DNA from: Sphingomonadaceae bacterium
GTDB taxonomy: Bacteria > Pseudomonadota > Alphaproteobacteria > Sphingomonadales > Sphingomonadaceae
DNA: 64,000 bases
NCBI GenBank assembly: GCA_024236155.1
Contig: JACKLA010000004.1
Span: forward strand, 1-64,000
Direction: 5' to 3'
The stretch's first letter is position 1; each line of letters opens with the position of its first letter. Below are positions 7,256 to 16,769 of the stretch, one piece after another. The notes under the pieces are model-generated. The model worked only from the letters and a program-made list of their open reading frames with translations, did no database searches and was not told the origin of the DNA. The position numbers were made by a program, and so were the translations under genes.

Positions 7256-7430
7256 CTGCAACGACCTCTAGCGGGCCGGGTGCATCTGTCCAAGTCCGGC
7301 CAAGAATTTCTTGGTCCACAATCCGTTGCAATCGCGCCAAGGGTTGGCCATAGCGCGCCTGTCCTCCCCTGGATTTGCTGCTACCAATCCCGCCGCGCAC
7401 CCGCGCGCGGCCAAATACTCGTGAGGACAC

Positions 7431-9530
7431 ATGACCGACTACGTAACGCGCGCCGGATTGCAGGTTTACCCCGCTCTTGCCGATCTGCTGGAGACGCAGG
7501 TGCTGCCTGTGCTGGGCCGCGACGTGGATGCCTTCTGGCAGGGTTTTGCGAGCCTGCTGGCAGACATGGCACCACGCAACCGGGCCCTGCTCGCCAAGCG
7601 CGACGAGTTGCAGGCGCAGATCGATGCCTGGCACAAGGGCCGCGCCGGGCAGCCGCATGATGCGGGTGCCTATCGCGCTTTCCTCGAACAGATCGGCTAT
7701 CTGGTGCCCGAACCCGCGCCGTTCGAAATCGGCACGCAGGATGTCGATGCGGAAATCGCCACCATGGCCGGGCCGCAACTGGTGGTGCCGATCCTCAACG
7801 CCCGTTTCCTGCTCAACGCCGCCAATGCGCGCTGGGGCAGCCTGTACGATGCGCTATACGGTACCGATGCGCTCGACGCCCCGCCTGCCTTGCCGGGCGG
7901 CTATGACGAGCTGCGCGGGCAGGCAGTGATTGCCCGCGCGCGTCAGTTCCTCGACGAAACGCTGCCGCTTTCGGGCAAAAGCTGGACGGCCATTGGCGGG
8001 CGCGACGAGATCGAACTGGCAGACCCGTCGCAATATGTCGGCGAGACTGAAAAGGGCATGCTGTTCCGCGACAACGGCCTGCATATCGAAGTGGTGTTCG
8101 ACCCGTCATCCCCCATCGGGCAGGGGGACAAGGCTGGGATAGCGGATGTCAATCTGGAAGCCGCGCTGACCACCATTTGCGATTGCGAGGATTCGGTTGC
8201 CGCGGTCGATGGCGAGGACAAGACGCTGGCCTACACCAACTGGCTCGGTCTCATTCGCGGCGATCTTGCCGACACGTTCGAGAAGGGCGGGGCCACCATG
8301 ACCCGCACACTCAATGGTGACAAGCAGTACCGCGATGCCGATGGCAACCAGCATGCCCTGTCAGGCCGCAGCCTGCTGTTCGTGCGCAATGTCGGGCATT
8401 TGATGACCAATCCGGCGATCATGCTCGCCGATGGCAGCGAGATCCCCGAAGGCATCATGGATGCCGTCTTCACCAGCGCGATTTCGGCGCTCGATGTCGA
8501 AAATCATGCGAAGTTCGGCAACAGCCGTCATGGCAGCATCTACATCGTGAAACCCAAGATGCACGGGCCGGAAGAATGCGCCTTCACCAACGACTTGTTC
8601 GATGCGGTGGAAGACCTGCTGGGCCTGGAACGCCACACGATCAAGGTCGGCGTGATGGACGAGGAACGCCGTACCTCGGCCAATCTCGGCGCGTGCATCC
8701 ATGCGGTGAAGGACCGGATCGTGTTCATCAACACCGGCTTCCTCGACCGTACGGGCGATGAAATCCACACCTCGATGCAGGCCGGGCCGATGATGCGCAA
8801 GGGCGCGATCAAGGGTTCGGCCTGGCTCGACGCATACGAGAAACGCAATGTCGGCATCGGGCTGCGCCACGGCCTGTCGGGCAAGGCGCAGATCGGCAAG
8901 GGCATGTGGCCTGCACCCGACATGATGGCCGACATGATGGAACAGAAGATCGGTCACCTGAAAGCGGGCGCGAACACCGCATGGGTCCCGTCACCGACCG
9001 CTGCGACGCTCCATGCGCTGCACTATCACCAGGCCGATGTGTTCGAGATCCAGCAGGGGCTGGGCGAAGTGCCGGGCCTCGACCTGCTGCTTCAGATCCC
9101 GCTGGCGGATGGCACCAACTGGTCCGAAGACGAAGTGCGCGAGGAACTCGACAACAACGCGCAGGGCCTGCTCGGCTATGTCGTGCGCTGGATCGATGCC
9201 GGGGTCGGCTGCTCCAAGGTGCCGGACATCAAGGATGTCGGCCTGATGGAAGACCGCGCGACGCTGCGTATCTCGAGCCAGCACATGGCCAACTGGCTGC
9301 TCCACGGCGTGTGCACACGGGATCAGGTGATGGACAGCCTGCAGCGCATGGCTGCCAAGGTCGACGAACAGAACGCGGGCGATCCGTTCTACGAACCGAT
9401 GGCGGGCAACTGGGAAACCAGCCTCGCCTTCAAGGCGGCCTGCGACCTTGTGTTCAAGGGCGTCGAACAGCCGAGCGGTTATACAGAGCCTCTGCTGCAT
9501 AGCTGGAGACAAGCCAAAAAGGCCTGCTAA
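7431..9530 (+). CDS. glcB: Malate synthase G
   Basis: GlcB condenses glyoxylate and acetyl-CoA to malate, completing the glyoxylate bypass. The 699-residue length, slightly below the usual 720, and the segments VVPILNARFLLNAANARWGS, TTICDCEDSVAAVD (Mg-binding acidic residues), NWLGLIRGDL, SIYIVKPKMHGPEECAFTN, KVGVMDEERRTSANL and NTGFLDRTGDEIHTSM are all typical of isoform G. The ATG at 7431 follows GTGAGGA. Isocitrate lyase is not in the window (the PEP-mutase-family protein at 45146 is a different subfamily). The divergent upstream gap of 175 bp must hold its promoter; no riboswitch or operator was recognised. Confidence 0.98.
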   Translation: MTDYVTRAGLQVYPALADLLETQVLPVLGRDVDAFWQGFASLLADMAPRNRALLAKRDELQAQIDAWHKGRAGQPHDAGAYRAFLEQIGYLVPEPAPFEIGTQDVDAEIATMAGPQLVVPILNARFLLNAANARWGSLYDALYGTDALDAPPALPGGYDELRGQAVIARARQFLDETLPLSGKSWTAIGGRDEIELADPSQYVGETEKGMLFRDNGLHIEVVFDPSSPIGQGDKAGIADVNLEAALTTICDCEDSVAAVDGEDKTLAYTNWLGLIRGDLADTFEKGGATMTRTLNGDKQYRDADGNQHALSGRSLLFVRNVGHLMTNPAIMLADGSEIPEGIMDAVFTSAISALDVENHAKFGNSRHGSIYIVKPKMHGPEECAFTNDLFDAVEDLLGLERHTIKVGVMDEERRTSANLGACIHAVKDRIVFINTGFLDRTGDEIHTSMQAGPMMRKGAIKGSAWLDAYEKRNVGIGLRHGLSGKAQIGKGMWPAPDMMADMMEQKIGHLKAGANTAWVPSPTAATLHALHYHQADVFEIQQGLGEVPGLDLLLQIPLADGTNWSEDEVREELDNNAQGLLGYVVRWIDAGVGCSKVPDIKDVGLMEDRATLRISSQHMANWLLHGVCTRDQVMDSLQRMAAKVDEQNAGDPFYEPMAGNWETSLAFKAACDLVFKGVEQPSGYTEPLLHSWRQAKKAC

Positions 9531-9542
9531 AAGCAGCGCGTC

Positions 9543-10226
9543 ATGCGCCGCCTGCTACTGATCTTCGCAGCACTGTCTGCCATCGGCCTGTCGGTCTGGC
9601 TGCTTGCGCGGCCGGGCGATGCGCCATTGTTCGGCGATGGCCCGCCCGATGCCTATTCGCGCGAGGCGTTCGACAAATGGGTCATTTCCGACCCCAATCG
9701 CCACGCGGAGTTTGAGGCTTTCACCGAATTTCTCGCTGCGCATGAGGTCGGCAATGTGGTTCCGGCATGGCAGTTGATGCGGACCGATGCCAATCGTTTC
9801 AAGGATTGCGAGCGGCCCGCCTTCCTCCTGCCTCCCCGCGAAGACTGGCCCAATATCGTCCCGGTCCTCGCTCTTGTGCGCGATCAGATCGTGCCCGAAA
9901 TCGGCGCGGTCGAGGTGCAGTCCTCCTATCGGACCGGCGATTTCAACGAATGCCTCGGCGGCGCGAGCCAGAGTCGCCATCTGACGTTCTCTGCGGTGGA
10001 CCTGACCCCGATCGAGGATATGTCGAATCCCGACCTGTTCCGCAGCCTGTGCGCTGTCCAACGCGATTTGGGGCAGGATAGCAATTTCGGGCTGGGGGCC
10101 TATTTCGATCCGGCGAAGCCGGGCAAGGGCAATGGCAGGTTTCATGTCGATGTGTCCGGCTATCGCAGCTGGGGCTATTCCCAACACGCGGACAGCAGCG
10201 GGTGCAGGGCCTTCGCACCCACTTGA
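9543..10226 (+). CDS. Exported M15-like (D-Ala-D-Ala carboxypeptidase type) protein
   Basis: The 227-residue protein starts with an uncleaved-looking signal segment (LLLIFAALSAIGLSVWLLAR). The second half has VEVQSSYRTGDFNECLGGAS, then SRHLTFSAVDL and a later GRFHVDVSGYRSW. The H-x6-D and H-x-D arrangement matches the Zn ligands of peptidase M15A-type folds (hedgehog/D-Ala-D-Ala peptidases), so it probably binds metal and acts on peptidoglycan peptides in the periplasm. The family is inferred from motifs. It begins 12 nt after glcB on the same strand but is functionally unrelated to it. Confidence 0.65.
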   Translation: MRRLLLIFAALSAIGLSVWLLARPGDAPLFGDGPPDAYSREAFDKWVISDPNRHAEFEAFTEFLAAHEVGNVVPAWQLMRTDANRFKDCERPAFLLPPREDWPNIVPVLALVRDQIVPEIGAVEVQSSYRTGDFNECLGGASQSRHLTFSAVDLTPIEDMSNPDLFRSLCAVQRDLGQDSNFGLGAYFDPAKPGKGNGRFHVDVSGYRSWGYSQHADSSGCRAFAPT

Positions 10227-10247
10227 TAGATCGCTGGCATTGTAGCA

Positions 10248-10274
10248 CTCTCCCGGCGGTTTTCACGGGGAGAG
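10248..10274 (+). promoter_or_regulatory. Hairpin that would mask the ribosome binding site of the DUF2189 gene
   Basis: CTCTCCC (10248-10254) pairs perfectly with GGGAGAG (10268-10274), which contains the Shine-Dalgarno sequence for the ATG at 10279. The 13-nt loop is GC-rich at one end only. Folding would reduce translation initiation. No ligand aptamer is recognisable. Confidence 0.4.
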
Positions 10275-10278
10275 GGCC

Positions 10279-11082
10279 ATGGGAAATACCACGCAGGCCA
10301 AACCGGTGCGGGCGAAGATCGCGCCTGCGACTGTCGCAGCCGATCTTTCCACGCGCGACTTGCGCAATGCGCTGGCGGCGGGGTTCCGCGATTTCCTTGC
10401 CCATCCGCTCTACGGCCTGTTCTTCGCCTCCTTCTATGTCGGGGCGGGGCTGTTTCTTTACGTTGCGCTGGTCGAGTGGGGTCAGAGGGCGTGGCTGATC
10501 CCGATCACCGCAGGTTTCCCGCTGATCGCGCCGTTCACCGCTGTCGGGCTGTATGAAGTAAGCCGCCGCCGCGAGCTCGGTGAACCGCTCGGCTGGGGGC
10601 CGGTGCTCGGCGCATTGCGCGGGCGCGGTGACGACCAGATATTCATGATGGGCGGCATCGTCTTCGTCGCCTTCAGTTTCTGGATGATTGTGGCGCATGG
10701 CGTTTTCGCGATCTTCCTCGCGGAATCGGGCATCGGGTCTGAATCGCTCGAGATATTCACCACCACAGCCGGCATGATGATGCTGGTGGTCGGCAGCATC
10801 ATCGGCGGGCTGATGGCGCTGGCCTTCTATGCGGTGACGGTGATGAGCCTGCCGATGCTGGTCGATCGCGAGGTCGATTTCCTCACTGCGATCATCGTCA
10901 GCCTCGGCACTTTCCGTTCAAACAGGTTTATCATGCTGGTGTGGGCCGCAGTGATCGCACTGCTGCTGTTCGTTGCCATGGTTCCCGCCTTCCTCGGCCT
11001 GCTTGTGGTGCTGCCGGTGCTGGGCCATGCGACATGGCACCTCTATCGCCGTGCGGTGACAGCAGAAGATGATGCGGGTTAG
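10279..11082 (+). CDS. DUF2189 integral membrane protein
   Basis: The 267-residue product has an N-terminal soluble stretch ending DLRNALAAGFRDFLAHPLYG and then about six membrane segments, including LFFASFYVGAGLFLYVALV, AWLIPITAGFPLIAPFTAVG, MGGIVFVAFSFWMIVAHGVF and a C-terminal FVAMVPAFLGLLVVLPVLGH. The pattern 'GFPLIAPFxAVGLYEVSRRRELG' in two parts is typical of DUF2189 (COG5473), of unknown role. The ATG at 10279 follows GGGGAGAGGG. Its stop overlaps that of the convergent rsmA by 2-3 nt. Confidence 0.85.
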   Translation: MGNTTQAKPVRAKIAPATVAADLSTRDLRNALAAGFRDFLAHPLYGLFFASFYVGAGLFLYVALVEWGQRAWLIPITAGFPLIAPFTAVGLYEVSRRRELGEPLGWGPVLGALRGRGDDQIFMMGGIVFVAFSFWMIVAHGVFAIFLAESGIGSESLEIFTTTAGMMMLVVGSIIGGLMALAFYAVTVMSLPMLVDREVDFLTAIIVSLGTFRSNRFIMLVWAAVIALLLFVAMVPAFLGLLVVLPVLGHATWHLYRRAVTAEDDAG

Positions 11083-11897
11083 CCGAGGGCTCGCGCGAGT
11101 TCGATGAATTCCGCCACGGTCACGGTTTCCGCCCGCCGTTGCGGGTCGATGCCGAGCGCCTCCAGCATGTCGACTGCACCGGGCACGCCTTTCAGGCTCT
11201 GCCGCAGCATCTTGCGCCGCTGGCCGAATGCGGCTTCGGTCAGGCGTTCGAGTGTGCGCGCAGGCACACCGGCCGGCATATCGGCGGGTGTGACATGGAC
11301 GATCGCGCTCATCACCTTGGGCGGCGGGGTGAAGGCGCTGCGATGGACCTTCATCGCCAGTTTCGCCTCGCTGCGCCATTGGGCGAGCACCGCCAGCCGC
11401 CCATAGGCGCTGCCGCCCGGTTGCGCGACGATGCGCTGGGCGACCTCCTGCTGGAACATCAGCGTCAGCGAAGTCCATTGCGGCGGCCATGCTTCTCCGC
11501 CGAGCCAGCGCACGAACAGCGCGGTGCCGACATTGTATGGCAGGTTTGCAACCACCGCGAATGGCTCACCCATCAGCTCGCCATGATCGAGCTTGAGCGC
11601 ATCGCCTTCGATCACGTCCAGCTGGCCCGGATAGGCCTCGGCCAGTTCGGCCAGTGCGGGAAGGCATCGCTTGTCCATCTCGATCGCCGTGACCCGCGCC
11701 CCAGCCTTGAGCAGCGCGCGGGTTAACCCGCCGGGACCGGGGCCGATTTCCAGCACCGCCTTGCCGGAAAGATCGCCGGGGATGGCGGCGATCCGGTCCA
11801 GCAACTGGGCATCGAACAGGAAGTTCTGGCCCAGTGCCTTGCTGGCGGAAAGGCCGTGACGCGCGATGACTTCGCGAAGGGGGGGGAGGTCAGCCAC
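11079..11897 (-). CDS. rsmA: 16S rRNA (adenine(1518)-N(6)/adenine(1519)-N(6))-dimethyltransferase
   Basis: RsmA (KsgA) dimethylates two adjacent adenines in the 3'-terminal helix 45 of 16S rRNA during small-subunit assembly. The 272-residue protein has the SAM-binding motif I VLEIGPGPGGLTRALL, the acidic EMDKRC after motif II, and the catalytic NLPYNVGTALF (NLPY). An additional early family hallmark is KALGQNFLFD. The GTG at 11895-11897 is chosen because it sits in GTGGCTGA, overlapping the stop of pdxA by 8 nt; an ATG-started longer frame would intrude 50 nt into pdxA. Order surA-pdxA-rsmA is the same as in E. coli. Confidence 0.95.
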   Translation of the reverse strand: MADLPPLREVIARHGLSASKALGQNFLFDAQLLDRIAAIPGDLSGKAVLEIGPGPGGLTRALLKAGARVTAIEMDKRCLPALAELAEAYPGQLDVIEGDALKLDHGELMGEPFAVVANLPYNVGTALFVRWLGGEAWPPQWTSLTLMFQQEVAQRIVAQPGGSAYGRLAVLAQWRSEAKLAMKVHRSAFTPPPKVMSAIVHVTPADMPAGVPARTLERLTEAAFGQRRKMLRQSLKGVPGAVDMLEALGIDPQRRAETVTVAEFIELARALG

Positions 11898-12918
11898 GCG
11901 CAGTCTGCCGCGCCATTTCGCCCGCCATCCGGATCGCCGCAATCATCGCCCCGGGCTCGGCGATACCCTTGCCCGCAATATCGAAGGCCGTGCCATGATC
12001 GGGGCTGGTGCGGATGATCGGCAGGCCCAGCGTGCAATTGACTCCCTGGTCGAAATCGAGCGCCTTGATCGGGATCAGCGCCTGGTCGTGATACATGCAC
12101 AGCGCCACGTCGAAGCTGGCCCGCTTGTGCGGGGCGAACAGCGTATCGGCGGCAAGCGGGCCGCGCACGTCCATTCCCCTGTCCTGCAAGGCGGATATGG
12201 CAGGTTCGATGACATCGCGTTCCTCGCTGCCGAACTTGCCGTCTTCGCCTGCATGCGGGTTGAGCCCGGTGATGGCGATGCGCGGGTGTTCTATCCCGAA
12301 ACGCTTGCGCAGGGCTTCATCGACGATGGCTGCCTTGCCCACGATCAGCTCTTGCGTCAGGCACGCCGGAACGTCGGCCAGCGCCACATGGATCGTCAAC
12401 GGCACGGTGCGGAGCGAGGGGCCAGCCAGCATCATCACCACATCGTCCGGCCCCATGCCGCAGGCAGCGGCAAGGAATTCGGTCTGGCCGGGATATTCGA
12501 AGCCGACTTTCGCCAGTTGCGATTTCGCGACGGGCGCGGTGACCACGCCCGAGGCACTGCCAAGCAGCGCAAAACGGGTCGCTTCGGCCAGCGATTGCAG
12601 CGCGAGGGCGGCCCCGGCTTCTGACGGGGTTCCCGGCGCGAAAGCCTCATCGCCAAGATCGAGGACGGGCAGGGCATCGCCCGCAATCCCGCTCGCTTGC
12701 GATGGATCGGTAATCGAGACGGTGCGTGGCGCTTCGCCACCCGGCAGCCGGGCAAAGGCCGCGTCGAGCGTTGGCTTGCCCCCGACCACGAAGAACGGGC
12801 ATTCGTTCCACAGGGCAGGCCCATGGCCATGCCACGCAGTAGCGATGATTTCCGGCCCGATCCCCGCTGGATCGCCGAGCGATATGGCGAGCGGCGCGAT
12901 TTGCGAAGCGTCAGCCAT
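11890..12918 (-). CDS. pdxA: 4-hydroxythreonine-4-phosphate dehydrogenase
   Basis: PdxA oxidises 4-phosphohydroxy-threonine in the DXP-dependent pyridoxal phosphate pathway. The 342-residue length and segments match: PLAISLGDPAGIGPEIIATA at the N-terminus, TAPVAKSQLAKVGFEYPGQT (His/Lys substrate-binding zone), GLNPHAGEDGKFGSEE (His metal ligand), LFAPHKRASFDVALCMYHDQ (metal-binding His and Asp) and CTLGLPIIRTSPDHGTAFDI. It starts 17 nt after surA stops and overlaps rsmA by 8 nt, so surA-pdxA-rsmA is a probable operon. Confidence 0.97.
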   Translation of the reverse strand: MADASQIAPLAISLGDPAGIGPEIIATAWHGHGPALWNECPFFVVGGKPTLDAAFARLPGGEAPRTVSITDPSQASGIAGDALPVLDLGDEAFAPGTPSEAGAALALQSLAEATRFALLGSASGVVTAPVAKSQLAKVGFEYPGQTEFLAAACGMGPDDVVMMLAGPSLRTVPLTIHVALADVPACLTQELIVGKAAIVDEALRKRFGIEHPRIAITGLNPHAGEDGKFGSEERDVIEPAISALQDRGMDVRGPLAADTLFAPHKRASFDVALCMYHDQALIPIKALDFDQGVNCTLGLPIIRTSPDHGTAFDIAGKGIAEPGAMIAAIRMAGEMARQTARG

Positions 12919-12935
12919 CGCTACCGCTCGGGCAA

Positions 12936-14357
12936 TCAGGGGAACTGGATGTCGGCGTCGTTCCGCAAATCGCGCAGGAAGGCGTTGGCACGTTTTTCGA
13001 TGCGTTCCTGTTCGATTTCATCGCGGATCTGTTCGACCGTCTTGCCAGCCGCAGCAGGCGGCAACTGCTTGCCACACAGCACCAGCGAGCGCACGCCTTC
13101 TTCTTGCGAACCGAATGCCGGTGTGGCCTCGCCCGGCTGCATCTGCAGCAGGATATTCTGCAATTGCGGCGGCAGGTCGCGGGCCCTGATTGCGCTGTTC
13201 GGCACAACCTCGCCGCCGAACTGTGCGGCAACGCTTTCGACATTGTCGCACGTTCCGACCTTGCTCAATGCTTCGCCGAATGCGTTGACCCGGGTGGTGA
13301 ACTCCGCCTCCGACACGCTGGTCGGGAAGGCGAGCGAAACCTGCTTGAGGCTGAGGATGGAATCGCGCGGGTCGGCCATCAGCACCTGGCGCTTGTCGAT
13401 CAGCAGGATGATGCTGAAGCCGCCCGGAACCTCGATCGGGCCGACCAGCTGGCCGACCTGCAGCTTCTGCACTTCGGCGGCCATGACGGCGGGAAGGCGG
13501 TTGAGTTGGACGAAATCGAGATCACCGCCAACCGTAGCGGTGGAGGCCTCAGAAAACTGCCGGGCATAGGCCTGGAAGCTGCCGCCCTGACGCAGGCGCT
13601 CTACGATGGCGATGGCGTTCTGGTACACCGCTTCGCGCGTTTCGGGCGTTGCACTAAGATAGATTTCGCCAATCCGGTATTCGGTCTCGCCGCGCGTGGC
13701 CTGCAATTCTTCCCAGCGTTCCTGCGCTTCCTCGCGCGAAACATTGATGAAGGGCACGACATTGCGCCGCAGCAATTGCTGCCAGGCGATTTCGCCGCGA
13801 ATCTGGCGCTTGAGCGAGGCAGGCGACGAACCGAACGCAAGCACCTGCCGGTTCATCTCGTCGATGGCCCCGGGACCATTGCCGAAATTGCGCTGTGCGA
13901 CTTCGGCATAGCGGCCTTCGACCATCGCATCTTCGATCGGCATTTCCTGCGCAGTAGAAGCCTGCATCTGGAGCGTTTCGTCGATCAGGTTGCTGAGGAC
14001 ACGTAACCGCTCGAACTGGAGTTCATCTTCGGTGTACTCACGACCCGATGTCGCGACCAGGAGTGCCACGCGATGCACCAAGTCGGTGCCGGTGATAACC
14101 GCGCCGTTGACCACCACCACCGGTGCGCGGTTGTTCGGGTCGTTGAGCTTGGGGCCAACCACCGAAACCGGGATGTTCATCGGGCCGACGGTGATTTCCT
14201 GCTGCGCGGGTTCGGCAGGCTCTGCCCCCGGTGCAACGACCAGATCCTGCGCCGCAGCCACCACCGGCGAAGCGGCGAGGGAAAAGGCGGCAAGCCCGCC
14301 AAGAAGCTTGGAGCAAAAATTATCAATCACGAATATTGTTTTCCGTCTCTCGCGCAA
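12936..14357 (-). CDS. surA: Periplasmic chaperone/peptidyl-prolyl isomerase SurA
   Basis: SurA escorts outer-membrane proteins, including LptD encoded just upstream, through the periplasm. The 473-residue protein has a signal segment (KLLGGLAAFSLAASPVVAAA), the SurA N-terminal domain with VVVNGAVITGTDLVHRVALL and LRVLSNLIDETLQMQ, and one parvulin-type rotamase domain around residues 225-330 (YRIGEIYLSATPE, FSEASTATVGGDLDFV, VGPIEVPGGFSIILLIDK), followed by a second less conserved segment. The ATG at 14357 gives an unusually basic N-region (MRERRKTIFVIDNF); a start at the internal GTG of VIDNF is possible. It lies 145 nt downstream of lptD? No: lptD lies to its right on the same strand and is transcribed first. 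Confidence 0.9.
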   Translation of the reverse strand: MRERRKTIFVIDNFCSKLLGGLAAFSLAASPVVAAAQDLVVAPGAEPAEPAQQEITVGPMNIPVSVVGPKLNDPNNRAPVVVVNGAVITGTDLVHRVALLVATSGREYTEDELQFERLRVLSNLIDETLQMQASTAQEMPIEDAMVEGRYAEVAQRNFGNGPGAIDEMNRQVLAFGSSPASLKRQIRGEIAWQQLLRRNVVPFINVSREEAQERWEELQATRGETEYRIGEIYLSATPETREAVYQNAIAIVERLRQGGSFQAYARQFSEASTATVGGDLDFVQLNRLPAVMAAEVQKLQVGQLVGPIEVPGGFSIILLIDKRQVLMADPRDSILSLKQVSLAFPTSVSEAEFTTRVNAFGEALSKVGTCDNVESVAAQFGGEVVPNSAIRARDLPPQLQNILLQMQPGEATPAFGSQEEGVRSLVLCGKQLPPAAAGKTVEQIRDEIEQERIEKRANAFLRDLRNDADIQFP

Positions 14358-14501
14358 TCTTCCGCGCCGATTTCAGCCATCGCACTGGGTCCGCGCGGCT
14401 TAACCGAAGCTGAGTGAACGCGTCAGATAGCCGAAGGGAGGGGCTGTGCCAATGGCGGCGCTGGGGTTTATTGCACCCCTGTGGATCGAGCCGTTCGCGC
14501 C

Positions 14502-16769
14502 CTAGCGGAAACCGAAATTGCGGATCGCGAAATAGAGCTGGAAGGTATCGCCGCGCTGCGCATCGCCTGCATCGACATAGTCGCGCCGCCAGGTCAGGCC
14601 CATTTCGAGGCAATCGTCCTGGTAGGCCACGCCCAGCCGGGTGCGGATCGGTTCGAAACCGTCCGATGTCAGCAGCGGGTCTTCGTTCGCATCGGTGAGG
14701 TTGACGACGCCCGAACCGAACACCGACCAGTAGCGGGCAAAGGCAACGCGCGCGGCGACACGCAATTCCTCGCGATCCTGCAAATCCTCGATACCGGCCG
14801 CAATATCGCGGTTGAGCCGCAGGTAGCCGACTTCGGCATAGGTGCGTTTCGACCCGATTGTCGCATCGAACTCGTTGCGGCGAATGGCGAAATTGTCCTT
14901 GTCGAGGCGGAAGCGGTGGGTGAGCTTGAGAAAATCGCGATACTGGACCTCGGTTCGCCCGACAAAGTCCGATACGCGGTCGCTCAGGCCGGTGCCATCG
15001 ACGAGGATATCACGGTCATTGTCGAGCCGGAATGACTGGCCGAAATTCGATTTGATCCGCCAGCCGGGGCGTTGCAGTTCCCAGTCGACGCCATAGACCA
15101 CGCGCACCCCGTCTTCCGCGCGATCATACCCGGGGAAGCGGTTGAGCGCGAAGAGGTTGGAATCCTCAAGGTCGATCGCCCGTGCATCCTCGTTCGGCAC
15201 GGCAAGGTTGCGGATCGGCGGGCTGGCGACAATTTGCACGCGCGGCGTGAGCACCTGCGTCCCGCCGAAAGCCTCGCCGATCAGCGGCCACTGCATGTCG
15301 AGCGCCGCGACGGCGATGCCGCGCGTCTGCCAACCCGGATTGCCGCGATAAAGCACGGTCGGGGTGAGCGAATTTTCATCGCTGTGGTAGACATCGCCGC
15401 GGACCAGCCCCGACAGTGTGACAATCTGGCCCAGCCCGGTCAGCTGCTTGAGATCCCACCGGGCGGAGGCGAATGCGCGCTGCGTATCCTGGCCCTTGTC
15501 GCGGATCAGCGACAGCGTGTTGGCCTGAAGTTCGAGCGTGCCGCCAAGCCCGGTCGGATCGTCCAGTCGCCGACGATAATCGATCGCCGGGACTGCGATC
15601 GGCTGTTGTCCCTGATCCTGGTTCAGGCGCAGCGTCTGGGTCGCCCAGCCGGCGATGGAAAGGTAGGAATCCCGGTCGATCCGCTCTGCATTGACGGTAG
15701 AGCGCAGGCGGTCTTCGCGGCTGATATCGTAACGTCGCAGGAACGTGCGGTCGGTCGCGAGGCGAAGCGATCCGGTGATGCTCCATTCGGGCGTGAACTG
15801 GAACTTGCCATTGGCGTCGATATAGCCGCGCAGGTCTTTTTCTGTTTCCGGGACACCGGTGAAATCGGAAATGCGGCTGCTGTGGGTGGCGTAGCCGGTG
15901 ATCTGGTACGCGCCTTCCGCTGCCAGGTGCCGCCACTTGGCCTGCACCATGGGCGGCGCGTCGCTGAAGACATAGCCGGTCAGCTCGAGATCCTTGTTCT
16001 CTGCCAGCCGCCAGTAATAGCTGCCCGAAACCTCGACCCCGTTCGATTCCGAAAAGCGCAGGTCCGGCACAAGGAAGCCGGAAACCGCCTTGCCATCGGT
16101 GCGGATCGACAGGCCGGGCAGCGGCAACAGGCGCGCGCCGAACAGTTCGAGCACGGCCCCCTTGAAGCGCACCCGGTTGTCTTGCGGATCGTAAGTCACC
16201 CGGTCGGCGGTGATGCGCCAGCTGGGGTTCTTGTTGCAGCCTTCCTCGTCCACCACGGCGCAGGCGCTGTAAGCTGCGTCTGCCAATATGACCGCGCCAT
16301 CCTCGCCCCGTTCACCCGATCGGGCTGCCAGCCGCCCGCCCTCGCGCAGTGCGAGCAGCAGGTCGCTCATCGACCCCGCCTCGAACTCGTCGGTCAGCTC
16401 GACCTGTTCGGTGAACAGCTGGTTGCCGCCCTCATCGACGAAGCGCACGCCGCCGCTGGCGACGATCGATCCGGTCGGGCGGTTCCACACCACCTTGTCC
16501 GCCCGGACCGAACGGTCTTCGCTGCGCAGGATGACATTGCCGCTGGCGATAACCGTGTCGCCTTCCGAATCGTAAGCGATTTCATTGGCTTCGAAGTCGA
16601 TGATCCGGCCGGGTTTTTCGCCTTCGACCTGCGCTGGCGTGGCGGGCTGTTCCTGTGCAAGGGCGGGCGTAGCAGCCAGCGTCAGCATCGAAAGTGCCGC
16701 AATCCCCGCGCCATACAGCGCGCGGTTGCGCAATATCACGGCAAGGGGGAGGGGTGCGTTTCGGCGCAT
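14502..16769 (-). CDS. lptD: LPS-assembly protein LptD
   Basis: LptD is the outer-membrane beta-barrel that with LptE inserts lipopolysaccharide into the outer leaflet. The 755-residue product has a signal peptide (AALSMLTLAATPALAQ), an N-terminal OstA/jellyroll domain (IIDFEANEIAYDSEGDTVIA, VWNRPTGSIVASGGVRFVDE) and a long barrel region ending LYFAIRNFGFR with a terminal aromatic residue plus Arg. Cys residues occur in pairs (SACAVVDEEGCNK and DDCLEMG), compatible with the inter-domain disulfides. The ATG at 16767-16769 starts MRRNAPLP and precedes a normal signal; upstream in-frame codons run antisense through pepA. It heads lptD-surA-pdxA-rsmA. Confidence 0.96.
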   Translation of the reverse strand: MRRNAPLPLAVILRNRALYGAGIAALSMLTLAATPALAQEQPATPAQVEGEKPGRIIDFEANEIAYDSEGDTVIASGNVILRSEDRSVRADKVVWNRPTGSIVASGGVRFVDEGGNQLFTEQVELTDEFEAGSMSDLLLALREGGRLAARSGERGEDGAVILADAAYSACAVVDEEGCNKNPSWRITADRVTYDPQDNRVRFKGAVLELFGARLLPLPGLSIRTDGKAVSGFLVPDLRFSESNGVEVSGSYYWRLAENKDLELTGYVFSDAPPMVQAKWRHLAAEGAYQITGYATHSSRISDFTGVPETEKDLRGYIDANGKFQFTPEWSITGSLRLATDRTFLRRYDISREDRLRSTVNAERIDRDSYLSIAGWATQTLRLNQDQGQQPIAVPAIDYRRRLDDPTGLGGTLELQANTLSLIRDKGQDTQRAFASARWDLKQLTGLGQIVTLSGLVRGDVYHSDENSLTPTVLYRGNPGWQTRGIAVAALDMQWPLIGEAFGGTQVLTPRVQIVASPPIRNLAVPNEDARAIDLEDSNLFALNRFPGYDRAEDGVRVVYGVDWELQRPGWRIKSNFGQSFRLDNDRDILVDGTGLSDRVSDFVGRTEVQYRDFLKLTHRFRLDKDNFAIRRNEFDATIGSKRTYAEVGYLRLNRDIAAGIEDLQDREELRVAARVAFARYWSVFGSGVVNLTDANEDPLLTSDGFEPIRTRLGVAYQDDCLEMGLTWRRDYVDAGDAQRGDTFQLYFAIRNFGFR

